A program made the position numbers and the translations under genes. This document shows positions 17,399 through 26,463 of a stretch of 64,000 nt of DNA, one piece after another. The first letter of the stretch is position 1, and every line of letters begins with the position of its first letter. The notes under the pieces were generated by a model, which worked only from the letters and a program-made list of their open reading frames with translations, was not told where the DNA came from and did no database searches. The stretch comes from CAYFWF01 sp964346815 (GTDB lineage: Bacteria > Acidobacteriota > Aminicenantia > Aminicenantales > Aminicenantaceae): assembly GCA_964346815.1 (NCBI GenBank), contig CAYFWF010000047.1, positions 1 to 64,000 on the forward strand. Direction: 5' to 3'.

Positions 17399-17674
17399 CA
17401 AAGTGAGGAGAAATAAAACTTGGAATAAAGGAGCAGGGAAATGTGGAAGCGACATTGAAGATTTAGCCTTCCAGAACCGCCCTGCGAGGGAATCCGATCT
17501 CGTCGGACTCCGAGGATGTATTGAGCACGACAATTCCGAAGATTTGAAACTCGGCTTAACATAGAATAACAACAAAGGACTTGAATTGATCATGCGGAGT
17601 TCCGCAGGCGCCGAGAAGGACGGTGAAGGAATGGCGTTAAAAATCTGAACTAAAGCGAAGACATTTCCCTGCTC
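17399..17674 (+). repeat. Family A structured repeat, copy 1
   Basis: The core 17431-17674 starts GAGCAGGGAAATGT and ends with its exact reverse complement. Inner arms also pair imperfectly (GAAGATTTAG near 17456 with AAAAATCTGAAC near 17640). A small hairpin TCCGA-N5-TCGGA lies at 17493-17507 and a palindrome GCGGAGTTCCGC near 17595. The left flank CAAAGTGAGGAG begins at 17399. No start or ribosome-binding site supports coding. Related copies lie at 39442, 48678 and 29990, all in the same orientation. It may be a MITE-like element or a non-coding RNA. Confidence 0.75.
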
Positions 17675-17849
17675 CCTATGACAATACCTCCCTCCATTCA
17701 TTTTAAGAGAACCTTAATTCTTTACATCATCAACGCGTAAATCAAGCCTCACCATTTCCACAGCAGTTTGGATAACTTCCAACCAAGCTAGTCAGGGACC
17801 ACCCAGTACGAACGGGCATGATGAGCGGAGTGTGTCGATATCATTAAAA

Positions 17850-17886
17850 GAGATTGCTTCACCATCAGAGGTGGTTCGCAATGACA
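17850..17886. repeat. REP-like short palindrome
   Basis: GAGATTGCTTC at one end and CGCAATGACA at the other match the two halves of a short palindromic intergenic repeat that is common in many environmental bacterial genomes (GAGATTGCTTC...CGCAATGACA). The centre is diverged. Confidence 0.45.
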
Positions 17887-17890
17887 ACGG

Positions 17891-17956
17891 GCTTCGCTGG
17901 GGAAAAAAGCCGGGGACGAATCAGCTTGCCTGACTGTTCCCGCAGAGTGGTTTTTG
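17891..17956 (-). repeat. Family B repeat, half copy
   Basis: Read on the minus strand it matches the left arm and centre of the long palindrome at 47796-48011: AACAGTCAGG, AAGCTGATTCGTC and TTTTCCCCAGCGA occur in the same order with similar spacing. The right arm is absent. Confidence 0.6.
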
Positions 17957-18051
17957 AGAGGGTTTCATGAAGGGGCTTGATAATGTTGCTCGTTTGAGCA
18001 AAAATGAACAGAGATCGGGTGTATGAGTATTCAAGAAAGGAGACCTCGGGC

Positions 18052-20868
18052 ATGAACAAACCGAAGTTTTTCTTCTTCTTATCGGGTCTCTTCTTCCTTA
18101 TCGGGAGCATTATTTATGCTATCGAAACCGGTGAAATAAAAGGAAAAGTCGTGGATGTGAACGGCGATGTTCTGCCCGGGGTTCAGGTCACCGCCGAAAG
18201 CCCTAACCTCCAAGGCATCCGAACCGCTATATCAACGAATAACGGAGATTTTTCCTTTCCACTCCTTCCGGTAGGGAAATACACCCTGACGTTCAAGCTC
18301 GAAGGGTTCAATCCCGTTATCCTGGAGGAAGTTCTCGTTCGATTGGGCAGAGTGACGAATCTGACTGTCACCATGAAAATCTCCGAACTTCAGGAAGAGG
18401 TGGTGGTGACGGCTTCGCCTCCCCTCATCGATAAAACATCCACAGATACGAGTTATCTCTTTAGTGAAAAAGAGCTGGAAAAAATTCCAGTCCAGACCCG
18501 CAACATCGTGGATGTGACGAAATTTACCCCTGGAGTGACAGGGGTCCGAATCAATACCCGCCGCGGCGTAGCCACACAAGGACAGCCAAGTTTCAGAGGA
18601 GAAGGAGAAGAAGGAAACACGTGGATAGTGGACGGACTTGCCATCAGCGGAGTGCGGCTCAAGAATGCGGGCGTTCCTATAAACTTCGATTCTCTCGACG
18701 AGGTTCAAATCATTTCCGATCCATTCAGTCCTGAATACGGACCTGCCTACGGCGGAATCATCAACATGGTCACGAAGAGCGGGAGCAATGATTTTAGCGG
18801 AGAGTTTTCCCTCGTTTTCACGAACAAAGGACTCCAATCCGCCCGTCAGGAGCAACTGGCAATCGTCAGCGAACCGTTCTCTTTTTCCAACTATAACTGG
18901 TATTTCAATTTGGGCGGTCCCCTGATCAAAGACAAACTCTGGTTCTTCGCTTCCAATAACTTCTTCACGGATACAGAAGAGACCCGGAATACCACTGTGG
19001 ACTACTTCGAAGTTCCTGGCGGGAGACTCAATACCCGCAACAATAATGTGTTTCTCAAGCTGAGTTACGCAATGAACGACAATCATCATATAAGTCTGAC
19101 ATCCGTGTTCAACAAATCCTTAGGCCAAAAGGGGGGCACAGGAATTCCGGATCTGTATGAAGACCACAGATTCACCGACCTCGTTTTCCGGCTGAACTAC
19201 AAGGGGATCCTCGACGCAACGACCTTTGTAGAAGCGGGATTCGGGCTGGTCAACCGGGATGACCTGAAGGAGCCCCAGAATGGGGATCTCGGTCCGGCCC
19301 AGTATTATATCGAGGATCTGGCAAGAAACATCCATAACAGCTATGGATATGTCATCGATGACCAATACAGATGGGATTTCAATGTGAAGCTCACAAAATA
19401 TTTCGATACCCCGAACTTCGGCCACCATGAAATCAATCTCGGATTCGAATACACCTCTTTTGGATCGGAATTTGTAGTGGATTTCTCCGGCCAGGATGAG
19501 GACATATTCCCCCATAATGGATTCGATAACGGAACAAAGTACTATTTCACATCATGGAAAGAAGGAGCAAAGACTCCGACTTTTTTTTATGAATACGGAG
19601 CTTTCAACTTCACAAATTCTTCCCGCGGCATGGGGATCTACATCAAAGATAAGATGACCGTAGGAAGATTCACTTTTATGGCAGGCTTCCGCAGCCAAAC
19701 CCAAGCATGTCTCGACGAAAACAAAGAACGGCTCTGGTCCTGGGGTCTCAGCGACTTTTTCGCTCCCCGGCTTTCTGCCGCTTTAGATGTGACAGGTGAT
19801 GGGAAAAACGTCCTGAAACTGGGATGGGGAAGATTCTCTGACTACATCACAACCATGCCCTTGGGGCTTTTAAGTTCCGGGGCAGGTCTGAGTTTCCGGA
19901 ACTTCAGCTGGATAGGCCCCATCAATCCCACTGATTCCGAACGCCGCGATCCTTCGAACTGGAACTTTGAAGTCGAACAAAAGCTGCAAGCCTTCGAAAT
20001 TTCCAGCGGTTTAAAGCCCAACTTTCTTACCCGATATTTGATCCAATTCGACAGGAGGATCGGAACAAACTGGGCCCTCAGCGCAAGATATGTCCATTCG
20101 AGCGCCGATGACCTTCTCGAAGTTCTGGCCCTTTTCGATCCTGTCACACTCTATAAATTTCTCTACGATAATTTTGAACACAAGAGAAGAAATTACAATG
20201 GATTCGAGATAGAATTGAACGGAAGAATCGGAGGCTCATTCTTTTTGAACGCTTCATACAGCCATGCATCCGCCAAGGGAACGAATCCAGGCCAAGTGGA
20301 GACAGGCTCCTGGAGCCAGGAAGAAGGAAGCACCAATTTTTTGGGGCTTTTCGGCAATCATCTTTATGTTCCCAGTCTTCCTGAGCTGAAAGAGATAAAA
20401 GAATGGGCAGACCGGTCACTCGGCGGACTCGGGGGGAGGGGGATCGGAGATGAAGGCTGGTATGGAAAGCTCCCCTACTCTATAGACCACAGCGTTAAAA
20501 TCAACGCCATATACTTCGCTCCTTACAAGATGACCTTTTCCTCGGCGTTCGAATATATCTCGGGATATTACTGGGAGAAACTGGGTTATGTGCCTTTCTT
20601 CGGAGGATATTACTCCTTTCCCGAAGGTCGAGGAACTCAAAAGACTCCCGGCCATTATTATCTCGATCTAGGAATAGAGAAAGAGATCCTCTTGAAAAGC
20701 CTCCGCCTTCCTGAAACAATGGCCCTCATATTGAGATTCGATGTATTGAATCTGCTGAACAGCCAGAAACCGATTTCCTATGTTAAGGAAGACATCCCGA
20801 TCTTCGGACATGTTTGGGCCAAGCAGCAGCCCAGGCAAGCTCGTGTTACGGTCAGGTTGAAGTGGTAA
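18052..20868 (+). CDS. TonB-dependent receptor with carboxypeptidase-regulatory N-domain
   Basis: A 938-residue outer membrane receptor. ATG 18052 is preferred over 18004 because AAGGAGA precedes it and a signal peptide (about residues 1-24) begins directly. Residues ~25-110 form a carboxypeptidase-regulatory-like domain (GEIKGKVVDVNGDVLPGV...), ~115-240 the plug (WIVDGLAISGV), and the rest a 22-strand-type barrel ending in VTVRLKW. The layout is that of SusC-like and Oar-like receptors that import large ligands with TonB/ExbBD energy. No SusD partner or TonB genes are nearby, so the ligand is open. Confidence 0.88.
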   Translation: MNKPKFFFFLSGLFFLIGSIIYAIETGEIKGKVVDVNGDVLPGVQVTAESPNLQGIRTAISTNNGDFSFPLLPVGKYTLTFKLEGFNPVILEEVLVRLGRVTNLTVTMKISELQEEVVVTASPPLIDKTSTDTSYLFSEKELEKIPVQTRNIVDVTKFTPGVTGVRINTRRGVATQGQPSFRGEGEEGNTWIVDGLAISGVRLKNAGVPINFDSLDEVQIISDPFSPEYGPAYGGIINMVTKSGSNDFSGEFSLVFTNKGLQSARQEQLAIVSEPFSFSNYNWYFNLGGPLIKDKLWFFASNNFFTDTEETRNTTVDYFEVPGGRLNTRNNNVFLKLSYAMNDNHHISLTSVFNKSLGQKGGTGIPDLYEDHRFTDLVFRLNYKGILDATTFVEAGFGLVNRDDLKEPQNGDLGPAQYYIEDLARNIHNSYGYVIDDQYRWDFNVKLTKYFDTPNFGHHEINLGFEYTSFGSEFVVDFSGQDEDIFPHNGFDNGTKYYFTSWKEGAKTPTFFYEYGAFNFTNSSRGMGIYIKDKMTVGRFTFMAGFRSQTQACLDENKERLWSWGLSDFFAPRLSAALDVTGDGKNVLKLGWGRFSDYITTMPLGLLSSGAGLSFRNFSWIGPINPTDSERRDPSNWNFEVEQKLQAFEISSGLKPNFLTRYLIQFDRRIGTNWALSARYVHSSADDLLEVLALFDPVTLYKFLYDNFEHKRRNYNGFEIELNGRIGGSFFLNASYSHASAKGTNPGQVETGSWSQEEGSTNFLGLFGNHLYVPSLPELKEIKEWADRSLGGLGGRGIGDEGWYGKLPYSIDHSVKINAIYFAPYKMTFSSAFEYISGYYWEKLGYVPFFGGYYSFPEGRGTQKTPGHYYLDLGIEKEILLKSLRLPETMALILRFDVLNLLNSQKPISYVKEDIPIFGHVWAKQQPRQARVTVRLKW

Positions 20869-20873
20869 TCCTG

Positions 20874-22703
20874 CTACTCGACGGTGACACTTTTAGCGAG
20901 GTTCCGCGGCTGGTCCACATCCGCTCCTCTTTTGGCGGCTATATAATAGGCGAAGAGCTGAAGAGGAAGTGTCGTCAGGAACGGCGTGAATAGGGGATGG
21001 ACTGAAGGAATAGGGATCACCTCGTCCACTTTATCCCTTATCTCGTCATCGTCTTCGAAAGCTACGGCAATCACATAGCCGATTCTCGTCTTGACCTCTG
21101 AGATATTGCTCAGTATTTTTTCATAGACCCGGTCTCTGGGAACGATGACCAGAGTGGGCATCAAGTCATCGATAAGTGCAATCGGTCCGTGTTTCATTTC
21201 TCCGCCCGCATATCCTTCGGCATGGATGTAAGAAATCTCCTTCAACTTCAGCGCTCCTTCCAAGGCTACTGGATAGCTCACCCATCGCCCCAGATAAAGA
21301 AAATGGGAAAAGGGAACGAACCGCACGGCCTGTTCTTCGATCGTTTTGTTTCCGAGGAGGATGATTTCCATTTTATGAGGGATGCACTGAAGAGTCTGGA
21401 CAAGGGAGAGACTTTCTTCTGCATCCAGCTTCTCTTTGATCTGTCCCAGATATATGGCCAATAAGGCCAAAGCAGCCATCTGCGCAGAAAAAGTCTTGGT
21501 AGCGGCTACTCCGATTTCAGGGCCGGCATGAGTGTAAAGGACTCCGTCGGCTTCTCTGGCAATCGAGGAATTCACCACGTTGCAGACAGCCAGGGTCAAA
21601 ACTCCTCTTCTTTTTATCGCTCTCATTGCAGCCAGAGAATCAGCCGTTTCCCCGGATTGTGAGATAACAACGACCAGAGCATTCTCCTCCAATACGAAAT
21701 CACTGTATCTGTATTCCGAGGCATATTCCACATCCACCGGAACCTGTGCGAGGCTTTCAATGAAATATTTACCCAGGAGCCCTGCGTGATACGAAGTTCC
21801 ACAGGCAATGACCACCACTCTGTCGATCTCTCGGAGCTGGTCTGACGTTATCCCGATTTCCTCCAAAAAGACCCTGCCTGTCTCCAGAGATATTCTTCCC
21901 TTGAAGGTATCTCTGACCACCTGGGGCTGCTCGAATATCTCTTTGAGCATAAAGTGCTTGAATCCCCTTTTTTCGATCATCAAAGGATTCCACTCGATGT
22001 GTTCTGGCTTTTTTTCCAACACCTTCCCGGAAAAGTCACAGAATTCAATGCCGGACGGCTGTATGACGGCCATTTCCCCGTCCTCGAGAAAGACGATTTC
22101 CCTGGTGTGGCTGATCAAAGGATTGATGTCGGAAGAAATAAAAAACTCCTGTTCTCCAATACCCACTACAGCCGGGGGGCCCATCTTGGCGGCAACGATT
22201 TTATCGGGATCTTTGACCGAAACCACTGCGATCGCAAAATCCCCTGTCAGTTCCTTGAGGGCCTGCTGGACAGCGCTTTCCAGAGATCCATCATAATATT
22301 TTTCGATGAGATGAGCGATGACCTCTGTATCCGTTTCGGTTTGGAAGGTATGTCCCTCCTCACCGAGCCTGTTTTTCAGAGGAAGATAATTTTCGATAAT
22401 CCCATTGTGAACGACAACCAAAGAACCCGTGCAATCCTGATGGGGATGGGCGTTCTCTTCTGAAGGCCGCCCGTGGGTAGCCCACCGGGTATGGCCGAGA
22501 CCGAAGCGGCCAGCGAGCGGTGCCTTTTCCAGGCTTTTTTCCAGCTCGCTTATTTTGCCCATGACTCTCTTTCGGTGGATTTTTCCCTCGGCGATCACAG
22601 CGATACCGGCAGAGTCATAGCCCCTGTATTCGAGTTTTTTCAATCCTTCCAAAAGGATGGGAACAACCTCCTTTAAACCCACATACCCGATGATCCCGCA
22701 CAT
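20874..22703 (-). CDS. glmS: Glutamine--fructose-6-phosphate aminotransferase
   Basis: A 609-residue enzyme that makes glucosamine-6-phosphate from fructose-6-phosphate and glutamine, the first step to UDP-GlcNAc. I start at ATG 22703, not at the longer frame, because Cys must follow Met: MCGIIGYVG exposes the catalytic Cys after Met removal. The glutaminase domain (1-~230) is followed by two SIS sugar-isomerase domains (GTSYHAG, SQSGETADS) and the conserved end PRNLAKSVTVE. The start overlaps the glmU stop by one base (TAATG), so both are co-translated. No ribozyme-type leader is possible in this arrangement. Confidence 0.97.
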   Translation of the reverse strand: MCGIIGYVGLKEVVPILLEGLKKLEYRGYDSAGIAVIAEGKIHRKRVMGKISELEKSLEKAPLAGRFGLGHTRWATHGRPSEENAHPHQDCTGSLVVVHNGIIENYLPLKNRLGEEGHTFQTETDTEVIAHLIEKYYDGSLESAVQQALKELTGDFAIAVVSVKDPDKIVAAKMGPPAVVGIGEQEFFISSDINPLISHTREIVFLEDGEMAVIQPSGIEFCDFSGKVLEKKPEHIEWNPLMIEKRGFKHFMLKEIFEQPQVVRDTFKGRISLETGRVFLEEIGITSDQLREIDRVVVIACGTSYHAGLLGKYFIESLAQVPVDVEYASEYRYSDFVLEENALVVVISQSGETADSLAAMRAIKRRGVLTLAVCNVVNSSIAREADGVLYTHAGPEIGVAATKTFSAQMAALALLAIYLGQIKEKLDAEESLSLVQTLQCIPHKMEIILLGNKTIEEQAVRFVPFSHFLYLGRWVSYPVALEGALKLKEISYIHAEGYAGGEMKHGPIALIDDLMPTLVIVPRDRVYEKILSNISEVKTRIGYVIAVAFEDDDEIRDKVDEVIPIPSVHPLFTPFLTTLPLQLFAYYIAAKRGADVDQPRNLAKSVTVE

Positions 22704-24082
22704 TATTTTTTCCCTTTCTTTTTCCCCCACCCGGGCTTTTCGACCTGTCTGGCTCGAGCAACGGCAAGAGCGCCAGGAGAAACGTCTTTGTTTATTGTCG
22801 ATCCTGCCCCGACATAGGCTTTTTTCCCAATTTTGACAGGTGCGATGAGCTCCGTACCCGAGCCGATGAAGGCCTCATCATCGATGAAGGTTCTGTGCTT
22901 TTTGCGCCCGTCATAATTACAGGTTATCGTTCCTGCTCCGATGTTGACCTTCTCCTTGATCTCGCTGTCTCCCAGATAGGTGAGGTGCATGGCCTTCGAT
23001 CCCTTGCCAAAAACAGTGTTTTTTACTTCGACAAAATTGCCGACTTTGGCTCCGCTTTTGATTACGGTCTTTGGTCTAAGATGAGAGAAAGGACCTATCT
23101 GGGCATTTTCTTCAACAGTGCATTCCTCGATCACGGTCGAGGTCAAAACCCTCACCCCCCTGCCCAATCGGGCATGAGATACATGGACGAAAGGATAGAG
23201 AGTGCATTTTTCGCCGATTATCGACTTGCCCTCCAGAATCACGGATGGATAAAGAGTCGTGTCCCTCCCGATTTTCACATCGAGATCGATCCAGGTGGAA
23301 CTTGGGTCGTATATCGTGACTCCGCTCTGGGCAAGGGATTTGATTTTTCTCAACCGCAGAATCTCCACCGCTTTTGCCAGTTCGAAACGGTCATTTATTC
23401 CGACGATTTCCTGTTCGTCGGGAGTTTTGAAGATCCCGACTTTTTTCCCTTCGCTGGACATAATCTCTATGATGTCTGTGAGGTAAAACTCGCCCTTTTT
23501 ATTCAGGTTCGAAATTTTAGGGAGCGACTGGAGAAGATCCTCGATCCTGAAAAGATAGATGCCGACATTTGCCTCCTTGATCTTCCGAACAGCAGGAGTG
23601 GCGTCTTTCTCCTCTACGATTCTTATCCCATCGTTTTCAAGGTAGGTGACTCTTCCGAATCCCGCTGGATCCTCCATTTCTGCGCTTACAAAAGTCAGGG
23701 CATTCCCCTGTTGTCGATGCTTTCTCACCATTGGTCTGAACGTCTCTGGCCGGACCAAAGCTAAATCTCCATTGATCACGAGCAAATCTTTTTGCTGGTG
23801 TTTCTGGAGAATGTCTTTCGCTGCAAGAACAGCATGCGCTGTTCCCAGTTGTTTTTTCTGGATTACAAATCCGACTCTTCCCGAAAACTTCTCCTTGATA
23901 ACCTGGTCCTTTTGATAACCGACAACCACATACACTGCTTCTGGCCTCAGGCCAAGAGCACAGTCCACCACCAAATGAATCATAGGTTTTCCAAGCAGAG
24001 GATGGAGAACTTTAATCTTGTCTGACTTGAATCTGGTTCCCTTACCTGCAGCTAAAACAAGAGCCAGAAGGTTCTTTCTCAT
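22703..24082 (-). CDS. glmU: Bifunctional UDP-GlcNAc pyrophosphorylase / GlcN-1-P acetyltransferase
   Basis: A 459-residue bifunctional enzyme. The N-terminal nucleotidyltransferase domain (to about 230) starts with LAAGKGTRF and has the VINGDLALV metal site. The C-terminal left-handed beta-helix carries out the acetylation of glucosamine-1-phosphate (HLTYLGDSEI and NYDGRKKHRT motifs). It completes UDP-GlcNAc for peptidoglycan and lipid A. It overlaps the TPR gene upstream by four bases (ATGA) and glmS downstream by one base, so three genes form one translationally coupled unit. The last residues are Lys-rich. Confidence 0.97.
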   Translation of the reverse strand: MRKNLLALVLAAGKGTRFKSDKIKVLHPLLGKPMIHLVVDCALGLRPEAVYVVVGYQKDQVIKEKFSGRVGFVIQKKQLGTAHAVLAAKDILQKHQQKDLLVINGDLALVRPETFRPMVRKHRQQGNALTFVSAEMEDPAGFGRVTYLENDGIRIVEEKDATPAVRKIKEANVGIYLFRIEDLLQSLPKISNLNKKGEFYLTDIIEIMSSEGKKVGIFKTPDEQEIVGINDRFELAKAVEILRLRKIKSLAQSGVTIYDPSSTWIDLDVKIGRDTTLYPSVILEGKSIIGEKCTLYPFVHVSHARLGRGVRVLTSTVIEECTVEENAQIGPFSHLRPKTVIKSGAKVGNFVEVKNTVFGKGSKAMHLTYLGDSEIKEKVNIGAGTITCNYDGRKKHRTFIDDEAFIGSGTELIAPVKIGKKAYVGAGSTINKDVSPGALAVARARQVEKPGWGKKKGKK

Positions 24083-24630
24083 GCCATCTTCGTGATCACT
24101 TTAAACTTTTTGTCCTCCCAGACAGACTCGAAAACGGTTTCATTCTGGGCTAATATTCCGAAGAATTTGTCCAGGTGGACAGCGTCCTTCAAAGCTTCCA
24201 AACATTTTTCCATGTTTCCTGTTTGGCAGTAGACAAGTGACATCAAATAAGGGATTTTTCCCTCTTTAGGTTCCTTCTCTCTGGCTTTCGTCAAGAGTTT
24301 GATTGCCTCCTCATAATCCTCTTGGTTAAGCTTGTATACTCCGTACTGATAATAATCCTCGAAGGTCTTCAGCTGGATCGATTCTTTATCCAGACGGTTT
24401 TCAGAAATGGAAAGATAAATCTTTGCGCGGTCGATCAGCTCTTTTTCTTCAGGATATTTTTCTATAAATGCTTCGAACAGCTCTTTTGCCTTGGCAAAAT
24501 CTCCTTTGCGAAAGGATTTCATGGCCTGACCGTAGGCAGCTAGAGATTTCTCGTAGGCGTCCTTTTTCAATTTTTCTTTGGATTCTGGCAACTCTTTTCT
24601 CCCTGTGTTTGTTTCTAAGTTTTTTGTCAT
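24079..24630 (-). CDS. TPR-repeat protein of the glmU-glmS unit
   Basis: A 183-residue soluble protein with at least two to three TPR motifs (AYGQAMKSFRKGDFAKAKELFEA, then DYEEAIKLLTKAREKEP and GNMEKCLEALKDAVHLD written in part). It has no signal peptide, so it should act in the cytoplasm. Its stop overlaps the glmU start (ATGA), which ties its expression to UDP-GlcNAc synthesis. TPR proteins mediate protein contacts. A direct role in regulating GlmU or GlmS is only an inference from position. The first codon at 24630 lies right beside TATAAA, so the true start could be slightly different. Confidence 0.7.
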   Translation of the reverse strand: MTKNLETNTGRKELPESKEKLKKDAYEKSLAAYGQAMKSFRKGDFAKAKELFEAFIEKYPEEKELIDRAKIYLSISENRLDKESIQLKTFEDYYQYGVYKLNQEDYEEAIKLLTKAREKEPKEGKIPYLMSLVYCQTGNMEKCLEALKDAVHLDKFFGILAQNETVFESVWEDKKFKVITKMA

Positions 24631-24643
24631 TTTATATCAGAAT

Positions 24644-24658
24644 CTTGTCTTTGACAAG
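24644..24658. repeat. Short perfect inverted repeat
   Basis: CTTGTC-TTT-GACAAG is a perfect 6-bp palindrome with a 3-base spacer, 14 bases before the TPR gene. It could be an operator or a weak hairpin after lpxC. No T-tract follows it. Confidence 0.3.
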
Positions 24659-24731
24659 GGCAGATCGGAACCGGGCGGGTAAGCGCGCTGAAAACGGCCT
24701 TTTCATCGGAACTTTACGAGGAGAGGTTCTT

Positions 24732-25568
24732 TTAGGCTTTTTCCCAATATTCCAGGTGATCTAACAAGAATCTGACCATCTTCAAATGAAGGACATGCCC
24801 CGCCTTTTTGGCAATAAAATGTCCGATTACAGGGACTCCGGTGAGCGATAGATCGCCGATGAAATCCAGAATCTTGTGCCTTACAAATTCATCGGGAAAA
24901 CGAAGGGGGCCGCTTATCACCCCCTTTCTATCGAGCACAACGGCATTCTTCAGTGAGCCCCCTAAAGCCAATCCTTTTGCCCGAAGATCGGGAATATCTT
25001 CGATGAAGCCGAATGTCCGGGCAGGGGCTATTTCTCTTTCAAAACTTTCTCGATCCACAGAAAGAGAGAATCCCTGCCGTTTGATACTCGGATGTCGGAA
25101 AGAGATTTGGTATGTCACCTTGAGTCCTGAGTCAGGCAAAACAGAAATCGAAGCATCGCGATCCTTGATGATGAAAGGCTTGGTGATCGTCAATGTGCTT
25201 TTTTTTTGAGCCAGCTCCCTCGTTCCAGCCTGGCGCACCGCTTGGGCAAAAGGAGCAGCGCTCCCGTCCATTATAGGAACTTCATCTCCGTTGAGTTCCA
25301 CGATCAAACTATCTATCCCATTCACCCATAGAACAGCAAGAAGATGCTCGAGTGTATAAACCTTTCCTTTTCTCGTTTTCAACATGGTGCAGTTTTGAGA
25401 CTCCACTTTTGCTGGATCCAGAGGGAATTCGAAATCCTCCACATCTGTTCGTCTGAACAGGATTTTCCCCGATTCAGAGGGTTTCAGCTTCATCTCGACT
25501 GATTTTCCTGTATGAATACCCACCCCTGAAACCACAATCTCTTTTTCGATCGTTTTTCTGTTTATCAT
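24732..25568 (-). CDS. lpxC: UDP-3-O-acyl-N-acetylglucosamine deacetylase
   Basis: A 278-residue zinc enzyme for the committed step of lipid A synthesis. Zinc ligands are visible as H75 (LEHLLA), H231 and D235 (HKILD), with catalytic E74 and H258 (KAGHVLH), and the PARTFGF stretch near 182-188. Length fits LpxC of about 280-305 residues. It proves an LPS-type outer membrane. It lies 101 bases before the TPR-glmU-glmS unit on the same strand, linking lipid A to supply of UDP-GlcNAc. It has a good promoter of its own. Confidence 0.96.
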   Translation of the reverse strand: MINRKTIEKEIVVSGVGIHTGKSVEMKLKPSESGKILFRRTDVEDFEFPLDPAKVESQNCTMLKTRKGKVYTLEHLLAVLWVNGIDSLIVELNGDEVPIMDGSAAPFAQAVRQAGTRELAQKKSTLTITKPFIIKDRDASISVLPDSGLKVTYQISFRHPSIKRQGFSLSVDRESFEREIAPARTFGFIEDIPDLRAKGLALGGSLKNAVVLDRKGVISGPLRFPDEFVRHKILDFIGDLSLTGVPVIGHFIAKKAGHVLHLKMVRFLLDHLEYWEKA

Positions 25569-25596
25569 CTTTTCCGCATAAATTATCCGGACTAAA

Positions 25597-25626
25597 AGTA
25601 TAGCTTATGTGAAAACGGCCGGTCAA
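25597..25626 (-). promoter_or_regulatory. lpxC promoter
   Basis: Minus-strand TTGACC (25626-25621), an 18-base spacer and TATACT (25602-25597), about 30 bases before the lpxC start. Confidence 0.6.
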
Positions 25627-25700
25627 TCAGGGATTGGGAGCTGCCTCTCTTATCAGTATGAGCTAGCTTTTGCTGCTGCACATATGCTAGAATTTGGAAA

Positions 25701-26444
25701 ATGAAAAACCTCATTGAAGACATTCTCAATAAAGTCCATGAAGGAGCTCTCTCCCCGAAAAAGGCCCTCCAATTGCTGAAGGATTATCCCTATCAAGATC
25801 TGGCTTTTGCCAAAATCGACCATCACCGGGAGCTCAGACGAGGATTCCCTGAGGTCATATTCGGACAGGGGAAAACCGAAGACCAAATCGTAAAGATTTC
25901 CCGGGAAATTCTCAGAAAAGGCAACAGCCTCTTGATCACAAAGGTGGATCCTTCAGTGTTCGATAAGATAAAGAGCAAATTGCCCGGAGTTCAGTACAAT
26001 ACTCATGCCAAAGCAATCTACAGCAAAAATAAGGTTCCTGCCAAAGGAAAAGGCAAAATCATAGTGATCACAGCAGGCACATCCGATATGCCTGTAGCCG
26101 AGGAAGCGGCTGTAACATGCGAAATCTTCGGGAACGATGTGGAAAGGATCTACGACGTGGGAGTGGCAGGCCTTCACCGACTTTTCGGAGAATATGATAA
26201 AATCACGAAAGCGAGGGTTCTGATTACGGTAGCTGGAATGGAGGGGGCTCTTCCCAGTGTGATAGCTGGAATCACGGATAAGCCGATTATCGCTGTACCC
26301 ACCAGTGTAGGATACGGAGCAAGCTTAAAAGGCCTGGCAGCCCTTCTGGCAATGCTCAATTCCTGCCCCGGCGGCGTGGCTGTAGTCAATATCGATAACG
26401 GATTCGGTGCCGCCTATCTCGCCAGCCTCATCAACCACCTCTGA
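25701..26444 (+). CDS. larB: Nickel pincer cofactor biosynthesis protein LarB
   Basis: A 247-residue protein with the PurE-like AIR-carboxylase fold of LarB, which carboxylates and hydrolyses the pyridinium precursor in making the nickel pincer cofactor of lactate racemase-type enzymes. The motifs GTSDMPVAEEA, VYDVGVAGLHRL-type sequence and VAVPTSVGYGAS mark the family (versus PurE, which is shorter). The N-terminal ~90 residues are the LarB-specific helical domain. No larC, larE or larA is in the window. It is transcribed away from lpxC, and dnaG follows with its own promoter. Confidence 0.93.
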   Translation: MKNLIEDILNKVHEGALSPKKALQLLKDYPYQDLAFAKIDHHRELRRGFPEVIFGQGKTEDQIVKISREILRKGNSLLITKVDPSVFDKIKSKLPGVQYNTHAKAIYSKNKVPAKGKGKIIVITAGTSDMPVAEEAAVTCEIFGNDVERIYDVGVAGLHRLFGEYDKITKARVLITVAGMEGALPSVIAGITDKPIIAVPTSVGYGASLKGLAALLAMLNSCPGGVAVVNIDNGFGAAYLASLINHL

Positions 26445-26463
26445 AATGTCCTCTCTCAGAATC

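Larger units (their letters stand above)
17701..18051. other. Intergenic zone with repeat fragments
   Basis: Between repeat family A and the TonB-dependent receptor start there is no gene. The zone holds a short REP-like palindrome (17850-17886) and a half copy of repeat family B (17891-17956). The ribosome-binding site of the receptor gene (AAGGAGA) is at about 18036. Confidence 0.6.

Noticed and set aside
17345..17701. 118-codon minus-strand frame across repeat A copy 1, with a similar frame (VFALVQIFNAIP) in copy 2
   Set aside because: The shared amino acids come from the conserved repeat sequence. The frame has no ribosome-binding site, ends differ, and the DNA is built of inverted arms.
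18232..19089. 285-codon minus-strand frame
   Set aside because: Shadow of the TonB-dependent receptor plug region; composition follows the complement of the receptor codons.
20868..22703. glmS ribozyme
   Set aside because: There is no untranslated leader: the glmS start overlaps the glmU stop.
22895..23764. 289-codon plus-strand frame
   Set aside because: Antisense shadow of glmU.
24631..24660. TATAAA plus TTGTCA as promoter of the TPR gene
   Set aside because: TATAAA abuts the start codon and the spacer is only 15 bases, so transcription would begin inside the gene.
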